Of a stretch of DNA of 64,000 nt, positions 25,633 to 34,600 are shown piece after piece (within the stretch, counting starts at the first letter, position 1; the number at the start of each line of letters is the position of its first letter). The position numbers were made by a program, and so were the translations under genes. Source of the DNA: JBIQJD01 sp044507695 (GTDB lineage: Bacteria; Bacteroidota; Ignavibacteria; Ignavibacteriales; Ignavibacteriaceae); NCBI GenBank assembly GCA_044507695.1, contig JBIQJD010000002.1, forward strand, positions 124,001 through 188,000, in the 5' to 3' direction. The notes beneath the pieces were generated by a model. The model had not been told where the DNA came from and made no database searches. It saw only the letters and a program-made list of their open reading frames with translations.

Positions 25633-26641
25633 TCTTTCAAAAATAATTTTTCTGCTTCTGCTTTTTTCATTTAATCTTTCAGCGCAAAAATTTCCTGATG
25701 ATAAAGTAGACAGTCTTCTGCGCTCAGGAATAAAGCAGCTTGTGCTGCAGGATTTTGAGTCAGCTAAAATAACTTTTCATAATTTAAATGATGATTATCC
25801 AAAACTGCCCGCCGGAAAAATTTATCTTGCCGCTGCTCTTATTGCCGAATCATATGATAAAGCAGAAGAATATGATTTTGATTTAATAAATGATTACTTG
25901 AAATCTGCAATATTACAATCTGAAAAACTTCTTGAAAAAAATCCGGATAATATTTGGTACAATTATTTTCTTGCACTTGCAAAAGGTTATTATGCATACT
26001 ATCAGGCTTTAAATGGAAATTGGTTATCGGCATTATCAGATGGACTAAGCGCGATTTCTGATTTTGAAAAATGCCTGAAAATTAATCCTGATTTTTACGA
26101 AGCTTACACTGCAATAGGAACTTATCAATATTGGAAAAGCCGAAAAACAGAGTTTCTTCACTGGCTTCCTTTTATTGATGATAACAGGGAAGCTGGTATC
26201 AAATTGTTGGAAAAATCAATATCGCGTTCGAGGTACAATTATTTTCTTGGAATATATTCTTTACAATGGATTTATATTGATGCAGGTTATCCGCAAAAGG
26301 CGATTAAAATTTCTGAACAAACTCTACAGGAATTTTCCGGCAGCCGGTTTTTTAAATGGGGCTATGCGCGTGCAATGCAGGAGGTTGATCTTTACAAAGC
26401 AATAGATATATATATTGAAATTTTAAATTCATACCCGGTTGATAATAATCACTACAATGAAATTTTTCTAAAGCATCTAATTGCACAGTTCTATGTTAAA
26501 CTGGGAGAATATAAAAAGGCAATGAAGTTATGTGATGAAATACTTGCAATAAATGATATTGATGATTACGTAAAAGAAATGCTTGGTGATCGTTTGAACC
26601 GCGTAAGAACTCTGCGCCAGGAACTTACCGCTTGCAAATAG
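25601..26641 (+). CDS. Secreted TPR-containing protein
   Basis: From the ATG at 25601 the protein has 346 residues: a short polar start, a hydrophobic signal segment (KIIFLLLLFSFNLSAQ), then helical TPR-like units (SGIKQLVLQDFESAKITF, LSDGLSAISDFEKCLKINPDFYEAYTAIG, YPQKAIKISEQTLQEF, LGEYKKAMKLCDEIL). TPRs bind other proteins; no enzyme motif is seen. An earlier in-frame ATG at 25568 lies deeper in upp and would put more charged residues before the signal segment, so 25601 is preferred, with some doubt. It may be coupled to upp translation. Confidence 0.7.
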   Translation: MPGTEHLAHSDLSKIIFLLLLFSFNLSAQKFPDDKVDSLLRSGIKQLVLQDFESAKITFHNLNDDYPKLPAGKIYLAAALIAESYDKAEEYDFDLINDYLKSAILQSEKLLEKNPDNIWYNYFLALAKGYYAYYQALNGNWLSALSDGLSAISDFEKCLKINPDFYEAYTAIGTYQYWKSRKTEFLHWLPFIDDNREAGIKLLEKSISRSRYNYFLGIYSLQWIYIDAGYPQKAIKISEQTLQEFSGSRFFKWGYARAMQEVDLYKAIDIYIEILNSYPVDNNHYNEIFLKHLIAQFYVKLGEYKKAMKLCDEILAINDIDDYVKEMLGDRLNRVRTLRQELTACK

Positions 26642-26668
26642 ATAAAACTGTTTGAATTGTAATCCAAT

Positions 26669-26676
26669 TAATTTTG
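26669..26676 (+). promoter_or_regulatory. Possible -7 box of the rel promoter
   Basis: TAATTTTG matches TAnnTTTG 59 nt before the rel ATG. A TTTG lies upstream but only 14 nt away, so the -33 element is not in place. Confidence 0.35.
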
Positions 26677-26685
26677 CTGACTTTT

Positions 26686-26703
26686 TCTATTTCCCGAAAT
26701 AGA
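26686..26703. promoter_or_regulatory. Perfect 18-bp palindrome before rel
   Basis: TCTATTTC, 2-nt centre CC, then GAAATAGA, a perfect inverted repeat 32 nt before the rel start and just after the possible -7 box, so it would overlap the transcription start. It could be an operator; no factor is assigned. Confidence 0.4.
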
Positions 26704-26735
26704 TTAAATTAGAATCCGTAATGATAAACTGAACG

Positions 26736-28907
26736 ATGAGTATTACAGACCCCAAACATAAAATAATGCTTGATGAACTACTGGAGGCGTGCAGAAAACA
26801 TCTTCCAGTTGTTAACGAAGCATTGATAACGAAAGCGTTTGAATTCGGGCTTGAAGCGCATAAAAATGATTTGCGTGCATCAGGTGAGCCATATTTTACG
26901 CATCCCTATGAAGTTGCATTGATTGTGGCGCGCGAAATTCCGCTTGATGATATTACTGTTGTCAGCACACTTCTTCATGATGTTGTTGAGGATACAGAAT
27001 TTAATCTTGATATGCTTGCAAAGGAATTCGGCAAAGAAGTTGCAGAGATTGTTGATGGCGTTACTAAGATAAGCGGCATTTTTAAAGGCCAGGAAATAAC
27101 TCAGGCTGAAAATTACAGAAAGCTTCTTCTTTCAATGGTTAAGGATGTGCGCGTAATACTTGTGAAATTTGCTGACCGCCTGCATAACATGCGCACGCTT
27201 GAATATGTTAATCCGGAGAAACAGCGGAGAATTGCACAGGAAACTCTTGAAATCTATGCACCATTTGCAAACCGCTTTGGATTGGGAAGAGTAAAATGGG
27301 AACTGGAAGATTTAGCATTTAAAGCACTGAACAAAGAAGCATATGAAGAAATTGCCCGCAACATTAAAAGTAAACGGCGCGAGCGTGAATCTTATATTAA
27401 AAAATTCAGTGAGCCGATTATTGAAAAGCTCAAAGAGTATAATTTAAAATTTGATATTAGCGGAAGGCCTAAACATCTTTACAGCATTTATAGAAAAATG
27501 GTCCGCCGCAATAAGCCGTTTGAAGAAATCTATGATCTGTTTGCAATCAGGATTATTCTTGATACAGAAAATAATAATGATTGTTACACAACTCTCGGAA
27601 TAGTGAATCAAATTTATCTGCCTGTTCCTGATCGATTTAAAGATTACATTTCTATTCCTAAGACAAATAATTATCAATCTATTCACACAACAGTAGTTGG
27701 CCCTGATGGCAGGCTTGTTGAGGTTCAGATACGAACAACTAAAATGCACGAGGTTGCTGAAAAAGGAGTTGCTGCTCATTGGCGGTATAAAGAAAATAAA
27801 ACCGCATCTGATAAAGATCTTGAAAACTGGGTGAACTGGATTCGTGATATTTTTGAAAATGCTTCAAAGGATGAAGCAAGAAAAGATCTTCTTGAAAGTT
27901 TTAAATTAAATCTCTACCAGGATGAAATTTATGTTTTTACCCCCAAAGGTGATTTAAGGCGTCTGCCAGTTAACTCAACTCCTGTTGATTTTGCTTTTGA
28001 AATCCACAGCAAGGTTGGCTACCATTGTATTGGCGCAAAAGTAAACGGCAAAATTGTTCCACTTGATACAGTGTTGCACAGCGGTGATCAGGTTGAAATT
28101 ATTACTTCAAAAAATCAGCATCCAAATAAAAACTGGATAAAATTTGTAACAACTCATAAAGCAAAATCTGCAATCCGTAAATGGATTAATAAGGAAGAAG
28201 AAGATGTTATAAATGCCGGAAAAGAAATCTGGGAAAAGAAAATTAAGAAATTGAAATTATCTTTTAATTCAGCAGATCTTTCACGCCTTACAATAAGTTT
28301 GAAGTTTGAAAGCCCGAAACAATTCTTTAAAGCAATTGCTGCAGGAAAAATTAATATTGATGAAGTATTAACAGCAACGCATGAAAAAGAGAAGCGGGAA
28401 AAAGTTACTGTTCTTGAATTTGACAGCTTTGCTGATACAGCGCGGGATGATATTGGCGGAATATTAGTTGATGGGAAAAATTCCGGTATTATGTATTCTT
28501 ACGCCCGGTGCTGTAATCCAATCCCTGGTGATCCGGTGATTGGCTACATTACTGTTGGTGAAGGAATAAAAATTCACCGAAAGACGTGCAACAATTTAAT
28601 ACGTATTTCAGAGAAGGATGCAAGCAAACTAATTCCCGTTCAATGGCCGCAGAGTGAAGATAACTTATTTGTTGCAGGGTTAACGGTTATGGGTGAGGAT
28701 TCTCCCGGAATATTGAACGAACTTTCTCATGCAATAGTTTCTTACCAGAATACGAATATCAAATCAATCAATATCAATACTAATGATTCCATGTTTGAAG
28801 GAAGCATTACATTATACGTTCATAATCTGGAACATCTTTCAAGAATAATAGAAAGATTAAAAAGATTGAAAGGCGTTTATTCAGTTGAAAGATTTGAAAG
28901 CGCCTGA
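26736..28907 (+). CDS. rel: Bifunctional (p)ppGpp synthetase/hydrolase (Rel/SpoT family)
   Basis: The 723-residue protein has the HD hydrolase domain (HPYEVALIV, LLHDVVEDTE, FADRLHNMRTL), the synthetase domain (GRPKHLYSIYRKM, EIYDLFAIRII, NYQSIHTTVVGPDG, VEVQIRT), a TGS domain (VFTPKGDLRRLP), a zinc-finger-like region (ARCCNPIPGDPV) and a C-terminal ACT domain. The HD motif with intact HD and ED residues shows a working hydrolase, and the synthetase motifs look complete, so it should both make and degrade (p)ppGpp in the stringent response. ruvX follows with a 1-base overlap. Confidence 0.95.
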   Translation: MSITDPKHKIMLDELLEACRKHLPVVNEALITKAFEFGLEAHKNDLRASGEPYFTHPYEVALIVAREIPLDDITVVSTLLHDVVEDTEFNLDMLAKEFGKEVAEIVDGVTKISGIFKGQEITQAENYRKLLLSMVKDVRVILVKFADRLHNMRTLEYVNPEKQRRIAQETLEIYAPFANRFGLGRVKWELEDLAFKALNKEAYEEIARNIKSKRRERESYIKKFSEPIIEKLKEYNLKFDISGRPKHLYSIYRKMVRRNKPFEEIYDLFAIRIILDTENNNDCYTTLGIVNQIYLPVPDRFKDYISIPKTNNYQSIHTTVVGPDGRLVEVQIRTTKMHEVAEKGVAAHWRYKENKTASDKDLENWVNWIRDIFENASKDEARKDLLESFKLNLYQDEIYVFTPKGDLRRLPVNSTPVDFAFEIHSKVGYHCIGAKVNGKIVPLDTVLHSGDQVEIITSKNQHPNKNWIKFVTTHKAKSAIRKWINKEEEDVINAGKEIWEKKIKKLKLSFNSADLSRLTISLKFESPKQFFKAIAAGKINIDEVLTATHEKEKREKVTVLEFDSFADTARDDIGGILVDGKNSGIMYSYARCCNPIPGDPVIGYITVGEGIKIHRKTCNNLIRISEKDASKLIPVQWPQSEDNLFVAGLTVMGEDSPGILNELSHAIVSYQNTNIKSININTNDSMFEGSITLYVHNLEHLSRIIERLKRLKGVYSVERFESA

Positions 28908-29332
28908 TGAATGATCAAAATCTTACCAGAATTTTATCAATAGATTTTGGACTAAAAAGAATAGGCCTTGCGCTAAGTGATCCGTTATTTACGTTTGGTT
29001 ATCCTTTCAAAACTATTTTAAATGATAAAAAAGTATGGGAGAATCTCCGGCAGATAATTACGGAGCATGGTGTGGTTAAAATTCTCCTCGGTCATCCATT
29101 AAAAGAAAGCGGTGAAGTAAATTATTTTAATGATGAATGGGAAAAATTCAGGCAGAAACTTGAAACGACTTTTAAGATTGAAATAATTCTTTGGGATGAA
29201 AGATATTCATCGTCACTGGCCAAAGATCAGGTGAATCAAAGTGTAACTAAAAAATCCAAACGCAGGGATAAAAGCCTGATTGATATGAATGCGGCTGCAA
29301 TTATGCTTCAGGAATATTTAAGCAGCAAATAA
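28907..29332 (+). CDS. ruvX: Holliday junction resolvase-like RuvX (YqgF)
   Basis: The 141-residue protein has the RNase H-like opening LSIDFGLKRIGLALSDP with the first catalytic Asp, the LGHPLKESGE motif, and WDERYSSSLA followed by KSLIDMNAAAIMLQEYL with the last acidic residue. YqgF proteins act in maturation of 16S rRNA ends or in junction resolution. The start ATG shares one base with the rel stop (TGATG), so the two are translationally coupled. Confidence 0.9.
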   Translation: MNDQNLTRILSIDFGLKRIGLALSDPLFTFGYPFKTILNDKKVWENLRQIITEHGVVKILLGHPLKESGEVNYFNDEWEKFRQKLETTFKIEIILWDERYSSSLAKDQVNQSVTKKSKRRDKSLIDMNAAAIMLQEYLSSK

Positions 29333-29350
29333 TTTATAGAAATCGTTTGA

Positions 29351-29379
29351 TTGACATTTATAACCTTAAAAACTATTTT
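29351..29379 (+). promoter_or_regulatory. Promoter of the BMC shell gene pair
   Basis: TTGACA at 29351-29356, a 17-nt spacer and TATTTT at 29374-29379, a good match to the general sigma-70 pattern; the 3' box also reads TATTTTCG, one off the Bacteroidota TAnnTTTG. It lies in the 82-nt spacer between ruvX and the first BMC gene, so the shell pair is probably transcribed on its own. Confidence 0.5.
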
Positions 29380-29414
29380 CGAACATTATAAAAACACATA
29401 ATGGGAGCAACCAA

Positions 29415-29693
29415 ATGACTCTTGACGCACTTGGAATGATAGAAACAAAGGGGCTTGTAGGTGCTATCGAAGCTGCCGATGCCATGGTTAAAGCTGCAAA
29501 AGTAGAATTACTTGGCAAAGAAACAATCGGCGGTGGATATGTTACAGTTATGGTTCGCGGTGATGTGGGAGCAGTTAAAGCTGCTACAGATGCCGGAGCT
29601 GCCGCAGCGCAAAGAGTCGGTGAGTTAGTTTCCGTTCATGTTATTCCTCGTCCTCACGCAGAAGTTGAAGCAATACTTCCTAAGAGAAAATAA
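29415..29693 (+). CDS. Bacterial microcompartment hexameric shell protein (BMC-H, PduA/EutM/CcmK type)
   Basis: The 92-residue protein is one full BMC domain: ALGMIETKGLVGAIEAADAM at the start, TVMVRGDVGAVKAATDAG in the middle and VGELVSVHVIPRPH at the end. Hexamers of this type tile microcompartment facets, with a central pore lined by the IGGGY stretch. A GGGAG ribosome site precedes the ATG. A second, longer BMC protein follows 2 nt later. No compartment enzyme or pentamer protein is found in the window. Confidence 0.93.
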   Translation: MTLDALGMIETKGLVGAIEAADAMVKAAKVELLGKETIGGGYVTVMVRGDVGAVKAATDAGAAAAQRVGELVSVHVIPRPHAEVEAILPKRK

Positions 29694-29695
29694 AA

Positions 29696-30466
29696 ATGGC
29701 AAAAGCGCTTGGGCTTGTTGAAACCCGCGGCTTGATTGGAGCAATTGAAGCCGCTGATGCTATGCTTAAAGCTGCTAATGTTTCTTTTGCGGGTAAAGAA
29801 AGAGTTGATCCCGCAATGATAACAGTTAAAGTAATTGGTGATGTTGCTGCAGTTAAATCGGCAGTAGATGCAGGTGCCGCTGCTGCACAAAGAGTTGGAG
29901 AATTAATTTCTGTTCACGTTATTCCTCAGCCAGATGAACAAATTTCAATCATCCTTCCTGAACTCAATCAATCGAAAGAGAAATCAGCTTCTGAAAAAAT
30001 TATTATAGAAGTAAAACAGGAAGAATCGGGAAAACCTGTTCCGGAAAAAATTTCATTGCCTGAAACTGAGAAACTCACAGAGAATATCAGCAAAATAAAA
30101 GAAGAGATTGAAAAGGAAGAACCGGAACAAACTGAAAAAAAGGCTATTCAAAAAAAATCTGCTCCCGGGAAAATTAAAGTTAAACCAGAATCAGGTTCGC
30201 TCTTTGATTCGGCAAATGATACGATTTCAAGGTTAAGACGTGAGGCATTAGGAGTTTCAAAACCGGATGAAGAGAAAAAAGAAGTTACTGCTCCAGAGGA
30301 AGAAATTGATCCTCAAACTTTAAATGATGAATATCTGCTTTCACTTAATGTTCATCTGTTAAGAAGACTTGCAAGAAGTACAAAAGGATTTCCAATTCAG
30401 GGAAGAGAAATTTCAAGAGCAAACCGGCAGGAATTATTAGATCATTTCAGTAAGCTTCGTTCATAA
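29696..30466 (+). CDS. BMC shell protein with a long charged linker and C-terminal helical domain
   Basis: Residues 1-88 form a BMC-H domain close to its neighbour (GLVETRGLIGAIEAADAML, VGELISVHVIPQPD), but the pore loop reads VDPAM instead of IGGGY. A Lys/Glu-rich linker (about 95-200) follows, then a short helical domain (about 205-256) with LSLNVHLLRRLARSTKG and SRANRQELLDHF, which resembles SAP/Rho-N-like nucleic-acid-binding helices. EutK of the ethanolamine compartment is a known case of BMC plus nucleic-acid-binding-like tail. It starts 2 nt after the first BMC gene; the two would co-assemble. The tail call is inference. Confidence 0.85.
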   Translation: MAKALGLVETRGLIGAIEAADAMLKAANVSFAGKERVDPAMITVKVIGDVAAVKSAVDAGAAAAQRVGELISVHVIPQPDEQISIILPELNQSKEKSASEKIIIEVKQEESGKPVPEKISLPETEKLTENISKIKEEIEKEEPEQTEKKAIQKKSAPGKIKVKPESGSLFDSANDTISRLRREALGVSKPDEEKKEVTAPEEEIDPQTLNDEYLLSLNVHLLRRLARSTKGFPIQGREISRANRQELLDHFSKLRS

Positions 30467-30551
30467 TCAGAACAAAATTTTCTAATCTAAAAATTAATCT
30501 GTTATATAAACAGTAACTACTCTTCCGGGTTTTTTTATTTTCAATTTCCTT

Positions 30552-30559
30552 TATATTTG
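30552..30559 (+). promoter_or_regulatory. Possible -7 box directly before the YbbR gene
   Basis: TATATTTG matches TAnnTTTG and ends 4 nt before the ATG at 30564, so the transcript would be nearly leaderless. No -33 TTTG lies 19 nt upstream. Confidence 0.35.
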
Positions 30560-30563
30560 CACT

Positions 30564-31478
30564 ATGAAGAAAAACCTGCATATCATAATAATCTCACTGC
30601 TTTTCTCCTTTGTTTTGTGGGTTTCTATTTCACTTTCAAACGATTATTACGCAACATTTGATATTCCGGTAAAGCTTGTGGATTTTGCTGAAGGATATAC
30701 AACCGGCACCGAAATACCTAAAACAATTTCAGTGAAATTAAAAGGCAAAGGCTGGAAACTTATTGCAGTAAATCTCAGCTCTGAAAATGAATATATTGTT
30801 CCGGCTGGAAATGAAAGCGGCAGAAAATTTGTTAACCTTTTTAACTTTCTGATTGAGAATCAATGGCTTTCATCTGATGTTGAAGTAATTGATATTTCAC
30901 CTGATACTTTATCTTTTTTTGTTGAAAAAATAGCAAGTAAAAAAGTAGCAATTGTTCCTGATCTGGATTTGAAATTTAAGCCGGGTTATGGACTTGCAAC
31001 TAAAATTAATATTTCACCTGATTCAACGATTGTTTACGGTCCGGCATCAATAATTAATACTATGTATTCTGTTCCAACAGAAAAAATTGAATTAGAAAAT
31101 ATTGATGAAAAAATTAATGATGTTGTGCAGGTAAAAGAACTGCAGGGCATGAGTTATAGTAACAGTTCTGTTTCAATTACAATTGATGTACAAAAAATTG
31201 TTGATAAGGAAGTTCCGGATATTCCGGTTGAAGTGCTGGATGTTCCGGCAGACCGGGAAGTTGTTCTTCTGCCAAATAAAATTTCTGTTGGAATTAGAGG
31301 AGGAATTGATATTCTTGGCAAGGTAGATTCTAAAATGCTGAGGGCTTATACACATTACCGTGATATTGTACTTGATACTCTAGGCAGCATTAAACCAAGA
31401 ACAGAAATACCTGAAAACACTTCTCTTCTTTTTACCAAACCGGAAAGATTAAGGTACGTGATAAAAAAATTTAATTGA
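30564..31478 (+). CDS. YbbR-like (CdaR-type) domain protein
   Basis: The 304-residue protein has one N-terminal membrane helix (about 6-25, LHIIIISLLFSFVLWVSISLS) and then YbbR-type beta domains, each with a V-x-V-K-L-x-G pattern (IPKTISVKLKGKG; ISVGIRGGIDIL) and IPVKL/IPVEV starts. In Firmicutes, YbbR (CdaR) proteins regulate the diadenylate cyclase CdaA from outside the membrane. No cyclase gene is in this window, so the link is only by family. tmk follows 43 nt later. Confidence 0.8.
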   Translation: MKKNLHIIIISLLFSFVLWVSISLSNDYYATFDIPVKLVDFAEGYTTGTEIPKTISVKLKGKGWKLIAVNLSSENEYIVPAGNESGRKFVNLFNFLIENQWLSSDVEVIDISPDTLSFFVEKIASKKVAIVPDLDLKFKPGYGLATKINISPDSTIVYGPASIINTMYSVPTEKIELENIDEKINDVVQVKELQGMSYSNSSVSITIDVQKIVDKEVPDIPVEVLDVPADREVVLLPNKISVGIRGGIDILGKVDSKMLRAYTHYRDIVLDTLGSIKPRTEIPENTSLLFTKPERLRYVIKKFN

Positions 31479-31521
31479 TTCTCTTTTTCTCAATCCATCT
31501 TGATTCAACTATAGGGAAATT

Positions 31522-32142
31522 ATGTTTATTAGTTTTGAAGGAATTGATTTCTGCGGAAAGTCTACGCAGGTGGAACTACTTAAAAAATATCTCGTTAAAC
31601 AAAACAAAAAAGTTGAAGTTATACGCGAGCCCGGAGGAACAGAAATTTCTGAACAGGTTAGAAAAATTCTGCTCGATAAAAAAAACAACCAGATGTTTAT
31701 TGAAACCGAAATTTTTCTCTTCTCAGCAAGCAGGGCACAACTTGTAAGTCAAAAAATTAGACCTTACCTTAATGAAGGAATTTATGTAATTTCGGATAGG
31801 TTTTCAGATTCAACAACCGCATACCAGGGCTTTGGTAGAGGTATTTCACTTGAAGCTGTTAAACATATTAATAGTCTTGCAATCGGAGAAACAATCCCAG
31901 ACTTAACTTTCTACATTGATATTCCTGTTGAGATTGCAGAACAAAGAAAAAAGAATAAATCAAAGAGCGAGTTGGATAGAATTGAAGTATCAGATTGTAA
32001 CTTTTTCAAAAGAGTACGGGAAGGTTATCTGATGCTTGCACATACCGAAAAAAGATTCCGAATAATAGATGGTACTTTACCCGTAGATGACATTCATAAA
32101 AAAATTATTGAACATTTAGAATTATTTGAGAAAGAGGAGTAG
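31522..32142 (+). CDS. tmk: Thymidylate kinase
   Basis: The 206-residue protein has the P-loop in FEGIDFCGKSTQ, the DR-type motif in REPGGTEISEQVR, the SDRFSDSTTAYQGFGRG segment, and the lid region near KNKSKSELDRIE. It phosphorylates dTMP to dTDP. The Cys in the P-loop (where Gly-Ser or Gly-Ala is more usual) is mildly odd. The S41 peptidase gene starts 2 nt after it. Confidence 0.93.
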   Translation: MFISFEGIDFCGKSTQVELLKKYLVKQNKKVEVIREPGGTEISEQVRKILLDKKNNQMFIETEIFLFSASRAQLVSQKIRPYLNEGIYVISDRFSDSTTAYQGFGRGISLEAVKHINSLAIGETIPDLTFYIDIPVEIAEQRKKNKSKSELDRIEVSDCNFFKRVREGYLMLAHTEKRFRIIDGTLPVDDIHKKIIEHLELFEKEE

Positions 32143-32144
32143 TT

Positions 32145-33797
32145 ATGAGTTCCAGGAAAGTAAAACATATTGCTGTAATTGCAGTTTTAATTTTACTTTT
32201 ATCAGGTTTTTTCCCGGGTAAAGAAGATCTTTATTTTGAAATAACAAAGAACATAGATCTTTTCAGCAAGGTTTATAAAGAAATTTCATTCAATTATGTA
32301 GATGATGTTGATCCCGAGCAGTTCATGCGTGCAGGTATCCGCGGAATGCTTGGCTCTCTTGATCCCTATACAATTTTTATTGATGAAAATAAACGCGATG
32401 AAATTGATTTAATTACAAACGGTAAATACGGCGGTATCGGTATAACAATCGGTATTAGAAATGATAAAATTACCGTTGTTGAAGTGCTTGAAGGGTATTC
32501 TGCACAGAGACAGGGAATACGTGTTGGCGATGTAATTATTGAAGCGGGCGGTAAGATTCTTTCTCCTGCTAATATTGATGAAATGTCAAAACTCGTAAAA
32601 GGAAGTCCTGGTACTGCTGTAGAATTAAAGGTTGTAAGAAATGATGATAAAGATACTGTCCATTTTGATTTAATAAGGGAGGAAGTAATTGTTAAAAATG
32701 TTACCTATTACGGTTTTTATCCTGAAGAATCAAACAACGCTTATATTAAATTATCTAATTTCAGCCGCTCTGCCGGCGATGAAATCAAACGTGCGCTGAA
32801 AGATTTAAAATCACAAAAAGAAATAGAATCAATAGTTCTTGATCTGCGCGGAAACCCCGGCGGACTTTTAGATGTTGCAGTTGATATTTGTGATAAATTT
32901 TTAGCTAAAGATCAGCTCATAGTTACAACAAAAGGAAGAAACCCTGCAACAGAAAAAAAATATTACTCAACTCATGAGCCAATGGTTGATTCAAAAATTG
33001 TTGTACTTGTAAATAGCGGTACAGCTTCTGCTTCTGAGATTGTTGCCGGTGCGCTGCAGGATCATGATAGAGCAGTTATACTCGGTACAAAATCTTTTGG
33101 TAAAGGATTAGTGCAAACGATTACCCCGTTAAGTTTTAATACTTCTTTAAAGATAACAACCGCAAAATATTACACACCGAGCGGAAGATGTATTCAAAAA
33201 ATTGATTATTCAGAAGCTAATAATGTAATTGCAGATGCAGATTCAATTATTGAACAATCTTATTTTACAGATAACCACCGAACTGTTTATAGCGCCGGAG
33301 GAATTACTCCGGATACAGTTGTAAATTTTGAAGTTGAAGGTGAACTTACCCGCGATCTTCTGGCAAAAGGTTTATTCTTCAGATTTGCAGATTATTATTA
33401 CTACAATGGTAATTATACTGATTTTACTGCGCTCCCTTCCGATGAGAAAATCTTTTCTGATTTCAAATCCTATTTAAAATCTCAGAACTTTATATATGAA
33501 TCTGAAGCATCAAAGCAGGTTGAAAAACTTCTTGCAGATGTAAAGACAAAACACCTTGAAGAGAGTTTAACTGCAGAGTTATCAAAAATAAAATCAGAGT
33601 TTGAAAATCTTGCTGTAAGCGAAATGAAGGTTTATAAGGATGAAATAATCAGAGAATTAAAAGGAGAACTTGCTCTTCGTTATTTAGGTTCTGAAGGGAA
33701 AATAAAAGAATTATTAAAATATGATGTTCAGTTCCAGACTGCTCTGAACGTGTTGAAAAATTCTGAAATATACGGAAGCTTATTGAGCAGTAAGTGA
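32145..33797 (+). CDS. C-terminal processing peptidase, S41 family (CtpA-like)
   Basis: The 550-residue protein has an N-terminal signal/anchor helix (about 5-22), a PDZ domain (GGIGITIGIRNDKITVVEV, GIRVGDVIIEAGG), and the S41 protease domain with LDLRGNPGGLLDVAVD, the catalytic Ser in NSGTASASEIVAG and the catalytic Lys in LGTKSFGKGLVQ. It would cleave C-terminal ends of periplasmic proteins. The C-terminal 150 residues are helical, as in the long CtpA type. It overlaps the TauE gene by 4 nt. Confidence 0.92.
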   Translation: MSSRKVKHIAVIAVLILLLSGFFPGKEDLYFEITKNIDLFSKVYKEISFNYVDDVDPEQFMRAGIRGMLGSLDPYTIFIDENKRDEIDLITNGKYGGIGITIGIRNDKITVVEVLEGYSAQRQGIRVGDVIIEAGGKILSPANIDEMSKLVKGSPGTAVELKVVRNDDKDTVHFDLIREEVIVKNVTYYGFYPEESNNAYIKLSNFSRSAGDEIKRALKDLKSQKEIESIVLDLRGNPGGLLDVAVDICDKFLAKDQLIVTTKGRNPATEKKYYSTHEPMVDSKIVVLVNSGTASASEIVAGALQDHDRAVILGTKSFGKGLVQTITPLSFNTSLKITTAKYYTPSGRCIQKIDYSEANNVIADADSIIEQSYFTDNHRTVYSAGGITPDTVVNFEVEGELTRDLLAKGLFFRFADYYYYNGNYTDFTALPSDEKIFSDFKSYLKSQNFIYESEASKQVEKLLADVKTKHLEESLTAELSKIKSEFENLAVSEMKVYKDEIIRELKGELALRYLGSEGKIKELLKYDVQFQTALNVLKNSEIYGSLLSSK

Positions 33798-34600
33798 ATC
33801 TGATACTACTTATAATTTTATTTCTTGTTGTCGGCTATTCAACAGGTATATTAATCGGAATGCTAGGCATTGGAGGCGGAATAATCTTTGTTCCGCTTCT
33901 TTATTTTACACTTCCATATACGGGAATCAATTCCGATCATCTAACCTACATTGTGATAGCTACTTCTGTGTTTTCTTCAACTATTGGTACTATAAGTTCA
34001 GCACGCGAACATTTTCATTCAAAAAATATTGATATTAATCGTGCACTGCTGCTTGGCGCCGGAAGTATTGTATCAGCGTTTTTTGCACCGCTGATTGCGG
34101 TAAATATTCCGCATCATACACTTCAAATAATTTTTGGAATTATATTTTTATTTGCTGCTGCAAAAATCATTTTTGAAACAAACAATTCTTTTTCTATTCT
34201 GAAAAACCCATTGCACAATTTCTTTTTAATTTTATTTGGATTGGGAATTGGCTTGCTTACAGGTTTTGCCGGAATTGGCGGGGGAATTTTATTCGTGCCT
34301 GCATTGGCATATCTTTTCCTTCTTGATTTTAAAAAAGCAATCGGCACTTCATCAATGGTTACAGTTTTAACAACTCTTACAAGCACCGTATCTTATTCAT
34401 TGATGACGCCGAACGGGAATTCAATTCCGGGGCAGATTGGTTATGTTTATTTGTTAGCAGGAATCCCGCTTGGTTTAGGTTCAGCATTCGGGGCAATAAA
34501 CGGAGTGAAGTTTGTTATGAATTCCTCAATTCCTACAGTGAAAAAAATCTTTTCTGTTTTATTGATTGTAATAGCACTCAAAATTATTTTTGATTTATGA
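33794..34600 (+). CDS. TauE/SafE family sulfite/organosulfonate permease
   Basis: The 268-residue protein has about eight membrane helices and the family repeats GMLGIGGGIIFVPLL and GFAGIGGGILFVPALA, one in each half. TauE/SafE proteins move sulfite, sulfoacetate or other small anions; the substrate here is unknown. It starts with GTG inside the stop of the S41 gene (GTGA overlap), so it belongs to the tmk-ctp transcript. Confidence 0.88.
   Translation: MNLILLIILFLVVGYSTGILIGMLGIGGGIIFVPLLYFTLPYTGINSDHLTYIVIATSVFSSTIGTISSAREHFHSKNIDINRALLLGAGSIVSAFFAPLIAVNIPHHTLQIIFGIIFLFAAAKIIFETNNSFSILKNPLHNFFLILFGLGIGLLTGFAGIGGGILFVPALAYLFLLDFKKAIGTSSMVTVLTTLTSTVSYSLMTPNGNSIPGQIGYVYLLAGIPLGLGSAFGAINGVKFVMNSSIPTVKKIFSVLLIVIALKIIFDL

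Noticed and set aside
27444..27779. 111-codon minus-strand frame inside rel
   Set aside because: Shadow of a conserved synthetase domain; no ribosome site or family match.
29415..30466. A complete metabolosome operon
   Set aside because: No aldehyde dehydrogenase, pentamer protein or signature enzyme lies in the flanking genes, which are housekeeping.
31525..31566. Cys in the tmk P-loop as a sign of a dead enzyme
   Set aside because: The Gly, Lys, Ser and Thr of the loop are intact and all later motifs are present; the Cys position is variable.
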